Positions 21,938 to 33,500 of a DNA stretch of 64,000 nucleotides are shown here, piece after piece (the first letter of the stretch is position 1; every line of letters begins with the position of its first letter). The notes beneath the pieces are model-generated. The model did no database searches. It was not told where the DNA came from and was given only the letters and a program-made list of their open reading frames with translations. The position numbers and the translations under genes were made by a program. Source of the stretch: Dunaliella salina (taxonomy: Eukaryota > Chlorophyta > Chlorophyceae > Chlamydomonadales > Dunaliellaceae); NCBI GenBank assembly GCA_002284615.2, contig MU069437.1, positions 607,402 to 671,401 of the forward strand, given 5' to 3'.

Positions 21938-22208
21938 GCTTGCGTACTTTACTAATAGGTTGGCACTGTGGCACTGTAATCGGTGAATATAGTATGGATA
22001 TCCAGGCGCCGAAGGTCACAATGTGTGGCATGCAAGGCACACCCGAGATCAGCAGGACCATTCCCTGTAGCGGTCAACGCTGCGAAATTGTGGTCCTGCT
22101 GATCCTGCCTGCTTTCTCAGCTTGCTTCAAGACACGCTAGCCTCCACATTCGCAAACGTCCTCTCTACTATCAACAGCATCCTGTCAAAGCCACCACCAA
22201 CAACAATA
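21938..22208. promoter_or_regulatory. Bidirectional H2B/H2A promoter region
   Basis: The 271-bp spacer contains an exact 14-bp inverted repeat, GATCAGCAGGACCA at 22047-22060 and its complement at 22091-22104, with a 30-nt centre. GTCAACGCTG (22073-22082) lies in that centre. AGGACCA/TGGTCCT and GTCAACGCTG also occur in the H3/H4 spacer. An AT-rich GAATATAGTATGG at about 21985 may serve as a TATA region. Confidence 0.7.
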
Positions 22209-22613
22209 ATGGCAGGCAAGACTGGCAGTGCAGGGCGTGGCAAAGGCTCTGGGTCTGGCAAGAAGCAGATGTCCCGGTCCGCCAAGGCCGGCCTCTCCTT
22301 CCCCGTGGGCCGCATCGCGCGCTACCTGAAGAAGGGCAAGTACGCGGAGCGCATCGGCGCGGGCGCGCCCGTGTACCTGGCCGCGGTGCTGGAGTACCTG
22401 TGCGCCGAGGTGCTGGAGCTGGCTGGCAACGCTGCCAAGGACAACAAGAAGAACCGCATCGTGCCCCGCCACATCCAGCTGGCCGTGCGTAACGACGAGG
22501 AGTTGTCCAAATTGCTGGGAGGCGTCACCATCTCCTCGGGCGGGGTGCTGCCTAACGTGCACTCCATGCTGCTGCCCAAGAAGGCACCCAAGAAGGAGAG
22601 CGCCTCTGCCTAA
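22209..22613 (+). CDS. H2A: Histone H2A
   Basis: 134 residues, intronless, starting [19 protein letters not shown]. The H2A fold follows: [44 protein letters not shown] (acidic-patch region), [20 protein letters not shown], and the docking/C-tail [14 protein letters not shown]. No SQ(E/D) tail, so it is the canonical type, not H2A.X, and no H2A.Z-specific residues are seen. An in-frame ATG at 22122 would add 29 residues that do not belong to any H2A, so I start at 22209. Strong GC codon bias. Shares its promoter with H2B. Confidence 0.98.
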   Translation: MAGKTGSAGRGKGSGSGKKQMSRSAKAGLSFPVGRIARYLKKGKYAERIGAGAPVYLAAVLEYLCAEVLELAGNAAKDNKKNRIVPRHIQLAVRNDEELSKLLGGVTISSGGVLPNVHSMLLPKKAPKKESASA

Positions 22614-22698
22614 GCACTTGTCAGCAGCAACAGCAGGGGCAGCCTGGCAGACAGGGTTGACCAGGGACGGGAGCTCATCACAACACGTCAAACAAAAC

Positions 22699-22714
22699 GG
22701 TGTTTTCCAACACC
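22699..22714 (+). terminator. Histone H2A 3' palindrome
   Basis: GGTGTTTTCCAACACC, 86 bp past the H2A stop; preceded by CAAAAC. Same stem as the other three histone palindromes with one loop change. Confidence 0.9.
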
Positions 22715-22782
22715 ACCATGCGCTGTTGCACGATTGCACAATTTTCAATCACAAGGATTACCTCAGACAAGTTGATTAACAC

Positions 22783-22915
22783 CTCTTGATTAAGGGAGGG
22801 AGACAATGATTTACACTAGCATGAGAGTAGGAGGTAAAGAAAGCACCTTTCGATTAAGGGAGGGAGACAATTAATTACACTAGCACAAGAGAGGAGGTAA
22901 AGAAAGAGAGGTGTT
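22783..22915. repeat. Tandem duplication of a ~75-bp unit
   Basis: GATTAAGGGAGGGAGACAAT followed by TTACACTAGCA and GAGGTAAAGAAAG occurs twice in a row with small differences. Confidence 0.8.
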
Positions 22916-22964
22916 AGGAGAGAAGGAAGAGAGGTGTTAGAAGAGGAGAAAAGTATGCAGGCAT

Positions 22965-23571
22965 CCAGGGAGCCAAAAAAAAAGGGGAAGCCATGCCCAA
23001 AAACTGGGTGGGACCCTCCTGACCCACCCCAAAACCCCCCATGCAGTAACCCTATCTGGACAAAAAGGGTTTCAATCTGGTCCTTTTTGAAAAAGCTATC
23101 CATCTGCATCCTCACCATACTGGAAAAGTAAGTTGCAGCAGAGTCATGGGACAAAAACTGAGCAGCGGACGCCCATGCATACCTGCCCTTCCAGGCACCC
23201 ATAACTGGCTTGCACTGACTGCCCTCCTGACTTCACCATGCATGATCACATCACATATTGTCGCTATCCTGGAAGTTTGGACTGGTTTGCCGCATGTCCG
23301 CCTCTACGCCCCCTGCCGCCCATACCCTTGCGCGCATGGCACGGACCCCCATGCACACATACCCCCCCTTTTACTCAGTTTACCCGAAGAGGGTGCCAAA
23401 AGACAATTCTCGAGCTCAGGAATCCAATGGTGTCTTTAGAATTCTGTAGAAGTGGCCCAGAAAAATTCTGGAGGGGGGGTCCCAAAAAGTCAAGACCCCC
23501 CTCGACCACCCACCCCCATTTACCTTCTCTGATAGGACCCATATACATACCAATCGATTTCCCTCGTAACC
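22965..23571 (-). repeat. F repeat, full-length copy
   Basis: Inverted relative to the copies at 2246 and 63230, with all landmarks of F in order. At 23571 it abuts a fragment of family A (CCTCGTAACCTTCC) directly, which places the left boundary of F at an ATCGATT word. Confidence 0.75.
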
Positions 23572-23575
23572 TTCC

Positions 23576-24505
23576 AGAGAGGAAATGACTTAATCAGGTT
23601 AAAAGAGCTTCTAAAATCCATGAATATGTCCACGCACTTACACCACTGCTTAAAGGAATCGTAGCTTGCATTAATGCTTCAGAAGGCCCTGTCCACTTCT
23701 ACAAAGTAAAATCACACAGTGGCGTCCTTGGTAATGAAGGCGCAGATGCCCTTGCTCATCAAGCAGCTATATTACCTGATGAAGCTAACACTTCACTCAT
23801 CCAGGCACAGACTCCTTCCTTCCATCTCTATTGGCTTGCTGCATCTGTCACAACACATAGCTCTCACACAGAAGACCTGCCCCTTTCAACCCTCCAGGAC
23901 AAACTGGAACAAGTAATGCGTGAAAAGCACAAATTGGGAACAGCAAACCTCAGCATATACAGCTACCAAAATTGGCAGAGCCTGCTCAGGATGTCCAATA
24001 TTCACCCCATAGCCAATTCAAAAATTAGTAACGCTTCCTGGCACATGAAAGCTGTGACCCTCAAAGAACAAACCAATGTCTTCAAATATCGAACGGACAT
24101 CCTGCTCAATGGCAAACATGCCAGACGCTTCAGTGGCCACCCTGTGCCTTCTTTTTGCCCCTTTTGTGGCACACCTGATAGCACCTCTCATACCCTACTC
24201 AGATGCACTCACCCACAGATAAACAGAAAGAAAAAAAGAAAAAAAAGAAAAATTGCGCAGGCAGAGAAACTCTCCCAACATCAATTAAGAAAGAGGAGAC
24301 ACATAGGCTCAAAAAAGGAGCTGTGTGCCCCCTAGGGAGGCCTCCACCACAAGAAAAGAAAGAAAAAAAACTGCGTAGGCAGAGAAACTCTCCCTACATC
24401 AATTAAGGAAAAGGAGACACATTGGCTCGAAAAGAGCCGTGTGCCCCCTCCACCACAAGGTATGAAAAAGAGAAAACTAATGTGGATCTGGAGAATTTCT
24501 AGAAG
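23576..24505. mobile_element. Mosaic block: family B RNase H/finger (plus) joined to family A tails (minus)
   Basis: 23597-24215 encodes, on the plus strand, the end of the B RNase H (KVKSHSGVLGNEGADALA) and the finger C-P-F-C-x7-H-x4-C, then the A tails run inverted to 24505. The junction and sequence are the same as at 6414-7330 but in the opposite orientation, so the composite itself was duplicated. Confidence 0.8.
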
Positions 24506-25092
24506 CACCTGCCACCACCCGCCCACAAGCTCACCTATTTCCCCGATCTTCAAGATGCCCTCAAATCCCACATGCATTCTAAACACAAGCTTGGATATGC
24601 CAATGCCAAAACAGGCTACTACTCTTACTACAAAAAGTTATTACCGCAAGTAGATTAAAAATCAGCAATGCCTTCAGGAATATGCCCAACATCTCTGTAC
24701 CCATGAAGCGTACCATCCTGCAGTACCGCACAGGCACCCTCTACAACCAAAAACATGCAGTACGTTTCAAAAAGTCAACAGTTCCATCTTGCCCCCTCTC
24801 AGGCTGCCATCATTTGGACAGCGCGCTACACATGCTCTCAGGCTGCCAAAATCATACCATCTCCAACATGAGAACTGAACGCCATAACATTGCAGGCAGA
24901 ATGATTACAAAAGCCCTCAGCAAATGCCCTGTAGGGGCAGGCCTGGTCTACACAGACATAGGAAGCAATTTTAAGCTTGCTCAACACAACCTCCAACTCC
25001 CTACACATGCCTCAAACAGAACTTTACCTGCTTACTTCTTCCCTCGTAACCTTCCAAAGAGGAAAAGACTCAACTCCAGTCGTCTGCCAGGA
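24506..25092 (+). pseudogene. Family A retrotransposon copy 3, finger and start of endonuclease domain
   Basis: Encodes HKLTYFPDLQDALKS-type sequence, MPNISVPMKRTILQY, the finger C-P-L-S-G-C-x7-H-x4-C (about 24790-24845), and continues to RKRLNSSR, where it breaks off just before the RPD motif. Intact frame from 24682 to the break. Confidence 0.7.
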
Positions 25093-25957
25093 AGTGTAAG
25101 GCCCTCTCAAACCCCTGAAACAGTGACATGGTCCCCACTCAGGAACTTTATCCTTGCCCATAATGTTAAAGAACTCTGGGTTAAAGGAGGAAAGGGAGGG
25201 AAGGGGGAAAGGGATGGCTGGGGGGCAGTTGCTACTATTCGCCCCCCCTTTCCGCTCTCAAAGAAAGCTTGCATCAGAGCAGTTAAATGAATCTTGAACT
25301 TTCTCAAACTGTTATGTGAACTTATTTTGCCATACAGCCCTGGTCTTCCAACCTTCCTCATTTGCAAGAAATTGTGTGAGTCAGTCTGCCTGCCTTTGGA
25401 GTCCAAAGGATCACTGGTGCGTGAGCTCCTCTCAGAACTTGCTTGCAACTTTGTGGAGACAAAGTAGGAACCTTTGGGCTGAAACACAAAGCTGCGACAG
25501 CATGGAGGCATAGTATGACATGCAGGCAGCAGCATGGAGGCTAAGTAGGAAACCTGTAAGCTGAAGCACAGGACTGCTGCATTATCAATGTCCAGAGGCA
25601 GGTAGCGCTTTTGGAAGGGTGGCCGAGTGAAGGAACGGATGTCTGTATCTACTCTTTCCATGCATCCCTATACGAGGGTCCAAAACGCCCCTATATGCTC
25701 CCGTACGCTCACATAAGCGACAAGGACATTTAAAACCCCTACCACACAACCGCAGAACTCTCAAAAGATACACACCAAAGGTAAGGACTGAGGCGCAGCG
25801 CACCTTCAGGTACTTGATAGACAGCCCTCTGAACAGCCCCCATAAGCCATGAAGCCAAGAGTGAGTCCTTCCAGACCAAGACAAAAAGAAGCACAAAAGT
25901 CTACTCCAGCAAGTTGGCCTCCACCTAGGACGCCCTTGACACTGCTGTCAAGAGGCT
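25093..25957. other. no gene recognised
   Basis: Contains a local near-duplication (AAAGTAGGAACC / TAAGTAGGAAACC context, about 25460 and 25550) and a 184-codon minus-strand open frame without recognisable domains. I do not call a gene. Confidence 0.45.
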
Positions 25958-26019
25958 TGTGTTCCAGCCTGCGGACTTGCATCGTTTTCCCTTAAGTGGC
26001 CTTGGCTCGTTCCCTTTAG

Positions 26020-26185
26020 CTTTGGACTTCGCCCTTCCCCCTTGTCCTTCCCTGTGGACTTTTGCTTTCCTTCACTCTAGTCCTTCCTTGTGGACCTTGC
26101 TTGCCTTCCCCCTTGTCTTTCCTAGTGGACCCTGCTTGTCTCCCCCCTGTCTTTCTGTGTGGTCCCTGCTTGTTTTTCTTTGTAG
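26020..26185. repeat. Degenerate minisatellite, roughly 42-bp units
   Basis: Repeats of a CCTTGTCTTTCC(C)TGTGGAC CTTGCTT unit, about four times, pyrimidine-rich on the plus strand. Confidence 0.65.
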
Positions 26186-26189
26186 GAGC

Positions 26190-28140
26190 CCCAGCTGGAG
26201 GCTCAAAACCCATTGTAGACACAAAAAAACACCTCTTTAAAGGGTTCCCTTAGGGTCCCATAAAATCCGAGTTCAAACTTCTCATTGGCATGGACATGCA
26301 CCTCAATGTGTTTCAGTACAATGGCAGGATGAAAAGCACGTCATCTTTCTCTGCCCTTGCAACTTCCTGTGTTGTCTTAGAAGAAAGTATGCACATATTT
26401 TTAGTGCCTTTCCTGCTCACAGAGTAGTGTCAAATGATACAGGATCTTTCTTTTTTTCTGATGCCTGCTCTCTGGATGTAGCTCGTTTCTTTCAAAACCA
26501 AGATACTCAGACTCATCGCTTCATCTCAGCTTATGGATTTCTTTCAACACACCGAGCAGCCAAACTCTCTAACTGAAGGTTATGTTCCCTTGTAAACCTT
26601 GTAAAGGGTTCCCTTAGGGCTGGTAGCCACAGAGCTGAGCTATATTAGCTAATAGCCTTGTGTTGCCAATGCGGTACTTGCAGCACATGTGCTCTGTACA
26701 GAGCAAACTGTAAACAGTCCGAGGGTCAAGGAGGGGGGGAAGGCTTGAAAAGGAGGAACCGTCTCTACGATATTGAAATTGAAGTGCAAACGACAAATCA
26801 GGGTTTACAGTCTGCATGAGCCATAGGCCGTATGCATCAAGGAGAGGTACCCCACTTACAAGCTGGCAGGGGGCTCTCCAAAGGGCTCTCAAAAGCTACA
26901 CTATACATAGCTAGCCTCGGTGGGTCCTGAGTCCTGAGTCCTGGGTCATAATTAGCCATGGGTAAATAGGGTGTCCCGTTCTCCCAAATGGTTTGCCAAA
27001 CCTAAAAGAGGCTTGGCCTCCTTGGTGAGGGCCTCTTTGGATACACAGATTGATTGGGTAGTTGTAGGCAGCTATACACCATCCTTGGGTGAAATGAGGG
27101 TGGTGCCCAGCTGCCGAAGAGGTTTCCTGAGCCTCACCTAGCCACACCCTTGGCGAGGCTCTTCTAGGTGGCTACCCAACCCTAGTCATAATCAGTTGTA
27201 ACAACTCCATTGAGGAAGGTATTTTGTTTCCTTTTCTGAAAGGAATGTAAATTACCTTTATAATTTTCTTTTCCCCTCTTTTCTGAAGTATGTTATGTGA
27301 CTGATGATGTTGTGTGTGCCTCATAGGGTCTAGGTGCGTTTGCCCTAAACTGTGAAAAAGAAAAGAAAAGTCTACGCAGCCAACAGGCTTAAACTGTGTT
27401 GTGATTTTTTCGTAGCATCAAGCAGCCAAATTATCTGGCTGAAGGTCACATCCCTCATTGTAATGTAACGTTATGTTAATTGTGTTCTTGCGTCGATTTT
27501 GGACAGTTTACAGAGCTGGTTCATGTGTGGTGTCTGCGCAGGATTTCAGCTCAGTGAGGAGGGTCTCTGTCTTTTGGGTCCATGTGATCGTAGGAGTGGG
27601 ATGCCCTGCCAAATGCCCTTTTTTTTGGACATCACCTTGCACTGCTCCCTAGTCCTTGCGTGCCATACTCTGAAAACCTTCTCAGGCCTCGCATGTGTTC
27701 AGTGTCACCCTACATGCAGGGCCTGCAAGGTTTGAAACGGCACATGGTCATCTGTCCAGCCTTTTGTGCCCTTGTCCTGCCTACATCAATTTAGGAAACA
27801 CATCGGCTTGGAGCAAGGAGCTGTGAGTCCCCTTCAACACCAACACAGCAATTGGCCCATGACTTCTCCTTTTAACTGTTGTCAGCACACGATTACTCAA
27901 TTGAAGCGAAATCTGAGAGTGGCCTAAAACACTTGCCATCTCAAAGCAAGACTGTTTAGAGCAGCTCATACCAGCCCCCTAGGTGTGCTCAATGAATGAG
28001 AGCAGCCCACTGAAGCGATACTGCAATAATTGCTGTCACATGCAGTTCTCAGGCGTTGAAAGGCAGTGACTTCATGGGCCTTTTAGAGGCCTTGCAAATG
28101 AAAGGCATTTGTCTGAGCCTCTGCCCCAAATGGAAGCCTT
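26190..28140. other. intergenic, one inverted hairpin-tail relic
   Basis: No gene recognised. At 27358-27400 the minus strand carries AGCC/GGCT stem then TGCGTAGACTTTTC, a relic of the B-type 3' hairpin tail. At 27781-27840 there is a degenerate A-type tail (CTACATCAATTTAGG). Confidence 0.45.
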
Positions 28141-28154
28141 CGCAGCAGAGGGCC

Positions 28155-28285
28155 ACGGGACCCTTCTTGGAGTGAACTGAGGCCCATGGCCCTTCTTGGA
28201 GTTAATTCAGGACCTTCTTGGAGTGAGACAGGCCCATCTTACAGAGTTGGACTGTTCTTGGAGTGAACTGAGGCAATTGAGGAGT
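28155..28285. repeat. Short tandem repeat of TTCTTGGAGTGAACTGAGGC
   Basis: The 20-bp word recurs four times with variable spacing. Confidence 0.7.
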
Positions 28286-29340
28286 TGAAGAGCTTCAAAT
28301 GTTGCCTAGCTTGGAAATGTGATGAAGGTAGCGGCTTGAGAATCAGCATTGAAGGTCATGACCATTTTACAATCCACAAGTATTGGCGGAATTGAAATGA
28401 CAAGCATGTAACCTCGGTGCTGCTGGTCCGTCAAAAATGTAACGCTTAGATGTGGAAGTCAAAGAGTGCAGGAGCACTGGATCCTTTCCTTCCACTCCCT
28501 GCAGTCGGAAACCGATGGTACATCTCTCCCGGTTAGAGAGCACAACTTGCTGCATGGTGAATTCACCATGAGCTGGAACACATGATGAGATCACAACTTG
28601 CTGTAGAGTGAGTTAGCTGGAACAAAAACAGCCGAAGTCTCTTCCAGCAGAGGAGGATGAAGAATGACATGGGCTGTGACTTAAATAAGCACCCTGCTGC
28701 AAAGAGTCAGGGAGACAGGGACAAGGGCAGGGAAACCAAGTTGGGCAATTGGTGGACTTGGAAGTGTCCGAAATTGGAACCTATGAAGATCATGTTCAAA
28801 TTTGTTGTAACAATTTGGCAATTTTTCCTGTGGCCCTCTGCAAAAAGGGTATCAAACGAAAATTGCTAATTGCCTTGAACACACCCCCTTGGCACCTGTG
28901 TCAGTCGGAACCTTGTCCTTCCTGTTAACTTGTGCAGGGGGGGAAGGGGGGGAATCAAAGGTGAGGAAGAGAGGTAGGGAATTGGATGCAGATGCTACTC
29001 CCTTCCTTTTCCCTTCCCCCCCCCCCCTTGTCTACAAGCAAACATGTGGACGAAAAAAAGAACCTTCAGTATACCTAGCTATCAGAAGGCAAAATGAAGT
29101 TGTCCAACGAATGGCGCAATCATGGTTCTCAGGAGTCACTACTACTCTAAGTATCCAAAGGGCTTCCACTTCCTGCAACCAACGTCTGAAGGCATCAGGG
29201 GTGGGGCCCTTTACCACTGTCTGTGCCTTTAAAAGAGGTGCAAAAATGCAGCTGAGAGCTTGAAAGACTCCATGCATGATGTTTTTTTGCAAAGCAAAAA
29301 CTTTTTCCAATTGTCATTGTAACATTCAAGAACACAGAGG
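28286..29340. other. no gene recognised
   Basis: Low-scoring short frames only; poly-C run near 29015. It lies downstream of the GTPase gene's 3' end. Confidence 0.45.
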
Positions 29341-29360
29341 TATTTTGGCAAGCAGGCTCG

Positions 29361-29380
29361 TTACATGGAAGGGATTTACA
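29361..29380 (-). promoter_or_regulatory. Two TGTAA polyadenylation signals for the GTPase gene
   Basis: TGTAA on the minus strand at 29376-29380 and 29361-29365, about 90-105 nt past the stop codon. TGTAA is the usual green-algal signal. Confidence 0.5.
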
Positions 29381-29467
29381 AAATCCTGTGCGGCATGACC
29401 GATCCCAGAGGGTACAAAATCCAGGATGCATGCATGCATCCGTGAGGGTGGGAAGAGGATACTAGGC

Positions 29468-30499
29468 CTAGGACAAAGCGGCTGGCCTGGCTGCATCAGC
29501 TGCTGCTGCTTCAGCCAATGCAGAGCGCGCCTCACTTGCTGCTTGCTTGCTGTACATGCCAATGATGGCAGCCTGCAGCTGCTCGATGCCCTCATCTGTC
29601 AACGAAGACACAGCCAACGCATGAGGTAGCCGGGCAGCCACCTCTGATGCATCACCGTACACCTCAGCCACATCCTCTAACCTCTTTGTGAGCTGATCGA
29701 GGCGCGCATGCCTTTCGGCAATCGTAGATGAGGGTGCTTGTGAGTTGCTTCCTGTTGTTGGCTGTGCGCACAGGCTGCCCGTTTCCTGCGCTTGCTGCTC
29801 CAACAGGAGCTGCTGCTGGAGCTGCTCCCTGAAGCTGCCCGCCCGCTGCAGCTCCTCCACCAGCATGTCGCACTTGCTGAACGCATCAATCCAAGGCTTG
29901 CCAGCGTAGCGGGCGCGCAGCTCCCTCCTGCATCCCGTGATCAGCTTGGCACTTCAATTTACAAACATGACAGCACCTCATATGAGCACACTTTCACTCC
30001 TTGGTGTTTGAGAGCGGCACACGCGATCAGCAAGGCACTCCTTTTCATAAACATGACAGCATGTGATATGAGTGCATTTCCATAGCACTGAGAATTTCTG
30101 ATATGCCGGCATGCGATGTGTGCACACACAGTCCAACCTCAAGGGCGCTAAGGGTCCATTACAGGAGTCATTTGTGACCTTGGGGCTCTTTCTTTTTCAA
30201 GGACTGGACTTGGTTTCCGGGAGCTGGTGCAGGTAGACAGAACACTTGTCAGCTGGGCTCAGTAAGAATATGGGAGAGGCAGTGAAAAGCAACCTGTAGC
30301 TTGCAGGCATCCTTTTCCCCTCACGCACATGCCATCAATCAAGCCCATGTTCAAAACTTCTCTGCATTCCATTTGAATTTTAAGCAGATCCGCACCTCAT
30401 CTCCTTCCCTTTGACACCAAACACGCATATACACAGAGCGCGTTTGTCAAACCTCTACATTTCAAGCCAGGTTGCAACTGCCAAGCGGCAGGTATGTGT

Positions 30500-30542
<43 letters not shown>

Positions 30543-33500
30543 GTGCAACTGCCAAGCGGCAGGTATGCCCGAAACTCACACTCGCCCTCTGGGCATACTT
30601 GTTTTGTACCGTACAGCATGTTGACCATTACGCAATATTTACCTCTTTTTAAGCTCTGCGTAATGCACAAAAATTAGTTTTGAGGTGCGAATTAGTTAAT
30701 TAATTAATTAGTTAATTAATTAGTTAATTAATCAGAATTTTCGGGGGGGTTTTGGAAAATTTGGGTGCGGAATGGGGGGTGCGCGATGGCATTATTCAAT
30801 CCAAAAAAAATAAGGGTGCGTAGTGGTCAGGATTCTCTATGGTATGCGCCCTGCACAAGTGAGGTTGTATGCTGGGCAATGGCCAGCATGTACTACAGGG
30901 CAGACCGAACAGGCGGTGCTGAAACTGGGAGAGGGTTCACTACTCCCACCAGTTCAGACCGAGAAGAGCACAAAAGCCTCCTGCAGCAAATTGGCCTGCA
31001 CACTTATCTCATCAATCTGCCTAATAAGCACACTTATTAAACGCCCGAGGCACACTTGCTGCCTCCATTTTGTCAGTTCTCGTCTTTCCTTTTTTTATGC
31101 CTGACAGGTTATCAAGTTTGCTGTGAAACACACCCTCCATGTACCACCGCACCTGATGGCCCACTGATCTGCAATGCTGGTCCCGCATTCCTCCGTCAAG
31201 TCCATGACAAAGAGCACGCTGGTGGGCAGGCAGTCTAGCGCCGCCAGCGTGAGCAGCTCCATCTTGTTGCGCTCATCGTCACCTCGGGACATTACACCTG
31301 GCGTGTCAGTCACCTGCACACCATCACCAAATACACAGCCCCAACCTTGGCCAGACGCAACCGCAACCTTAGTCATCATCACCCCAGGACATTACACCTG
31401 GCGCGTCAATCACCTGCACACCATCACCAAACACACAGCCCCAACCTTGGCCGGACGCAACCGCAACCTTGGTCATCATCACCCCAGGACATTGCACCTG
31501 GTGTGACAGTCACCTGCACACCATCACCAAACACACAGCCCCAACCTTGACCGGACGCAACCGCAACCTTAGTCATCATCACCCCAGGACATTACACCTG
31601 GCGTGTCAGTCACCTGCACACCATCACCAAACACACAACCCCAACCTTGACCGGACGCAACCGCAACCTTAGTCATCATCACCCCAGGACATTACACCTG
31701 GCGTGACAGTCACCTGCACACCATCACCAAACACACAGCCCCAACCTTAACCGGACGCAACCGCAACCTTAGTCATCATCACCCCAGGACATTGCACCTG
31801 GTGTGACAGTCACCTGCACGCCATCACCGGACACAACCCCTTGTAAGCCCTTTGCATATCATGGGAACATCAGAACATGTGTGTCAGCCACCTACATTAA
31901 AGGACAAATCACCCTTATATCAGGAAAACATAAGCCTTGCATCAGGAGAGCAGCACGCTTGGCATGTCAGTCACCTGCACACCATCACCGGACCCAGCCC
32001 CAACCTTAACAGTCCCTCGCATGTCATGGGAACATCACAAGATGTAGGAAATGCGTGCTGGAAAATGCATTTCCTTAAAAAAGAATGCATAAGAAATGCA
32101 ATGCAATGCAGGAAGTAACACAGCATTGCAAGCGCTGCGCCCCCCGGTAACCTGAGCACATCCCCGGGTACTGGCAAGCATGACGCTTTTATCAAAGCGT
32201 AAACTAGGCCAAACGGTGGCCTGTCTGAAAAATGGTGTTCCTTTTGCCATGTGAGAAAACAATTGTGCCTGCGTGTCTGGTGAGACCTCTAACTCTTGTC
32301 AGGGGTTCTTCCCTTAATGCACGCGGCCTTTAGCTTGCGTAGACTTTTCTTTTTCCTGCATGTCAGTTCCTTACGTCATGGGAACGTCACGGCGTGTGTG
32401 TTAGTCGCCTGCATTGTGGGACATATCATGCCAGGCGTGTCGTCACCTGCGCGCCATATTGGGGCCCAATCCAGACTTCATCTGCGGCATGGAGACGCTG
32501 TTTTTTTGTCCCTTGTGGGACTGCCACTGGGCCCACATGATACTGGCACTGGATGTTGCAAAGTGTTGGTATGAAACCCTATAAGATCTCGACCGAGAGG
32601 AGTGGTGAAGTCCATGATGCGATGACGGAGAAGTTATACTCAACGAGTTCATGGATTGACATGAACTGGGCTGCAGAAAGTTGGGAGAGTTGCGCAATTC
32701 AAGGATGGGAGGGAGCGCTCGCTAGCGCCCTGTGACAACATTGCAGAAGGATGGCCTGTGACAACATTGCAGAAGGATGGGAGGGAGCGCTTGCTAGCGC
32801 CCTGTGACAACATTGCAGAAGGATGGGAGGGAGCGCTCGCTAGCGCCCTGTGACAACATTGCAGAACAGTTTCTGGCCTTCTGGTCTGGCCCTTGATTGG
32901 CTTGAGCAACTCCGGAACACCATCCCTAGGATCTAAAGCTGAACTGCGCTTCATTGCAAGAGGAAAATGTTGGGGGTCTAGACTCTGACCTGGTGTTTTC
33001 GGCCGTCAAGGTAGAAGTGACCCATTTTAATGGACCGGGTGGTGAACGGGTAATTGCAGACTTCCGGGATGCCTGAGGAGAGGACCTGCAAAGATGCAGC
33101 GACCAGTTGTCCAATTTCAACATGTGTCCCAAAGGATAATTTGGCCAAAAAAAAAATTTGGCCAAGGATAGTTTGGCCTGAAAGATAATTTGGCCAAGGA
33201 TAATTTCAACATGTGTCCCAAAGGATAATTTGGCCAAAAATTTTTTTGGCCAAGGATAATTTGGCCTGAAAGATAATTTGGCCAAGGATAATTCTAACAC
33301 ATGTCCCAAAGGATAATTTGGCCCGAAGGATAATTTGGCCCGAAGGACATTTTTAACATGTGTCCCAAAGGATCATTTTTACCATACGTCCTGAAGGAGG
33401 TAGAGATCAGATGGAAGGGTCTCAAAAAGGCAATGCAAGCAGGGCCTCAAAAAGGGTTTCGAAAAAAAAAAGGCAAGCAGGGTCTCAAAAAAAAAAAGGC

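Noticed and set aside
21419..21955. 178-codon plus-strand frame over H2B, and similar long antisense frames over H2A, H3 and H4
   Set aside because: These are GC-driven shadows of the histone genes on the other strand.
22122..22208. Upstream in-frame ATG giving H2A a 29-residue extension
   Set aside because: The extension matches no H2A N-terminus and lies in the shared promoter; the ATG at 22209 gives the canonical start.
30683..30733. Origin or promoter in the TTAA-rich tract
   Set aside because: A simple tandem repeat in an intron with no supporting signal.
31270..31985. CRISPR array
   Set aside because: The 100-bp units are contiguous with no unique spacers, and contain exon sequence of the surrounding gene.
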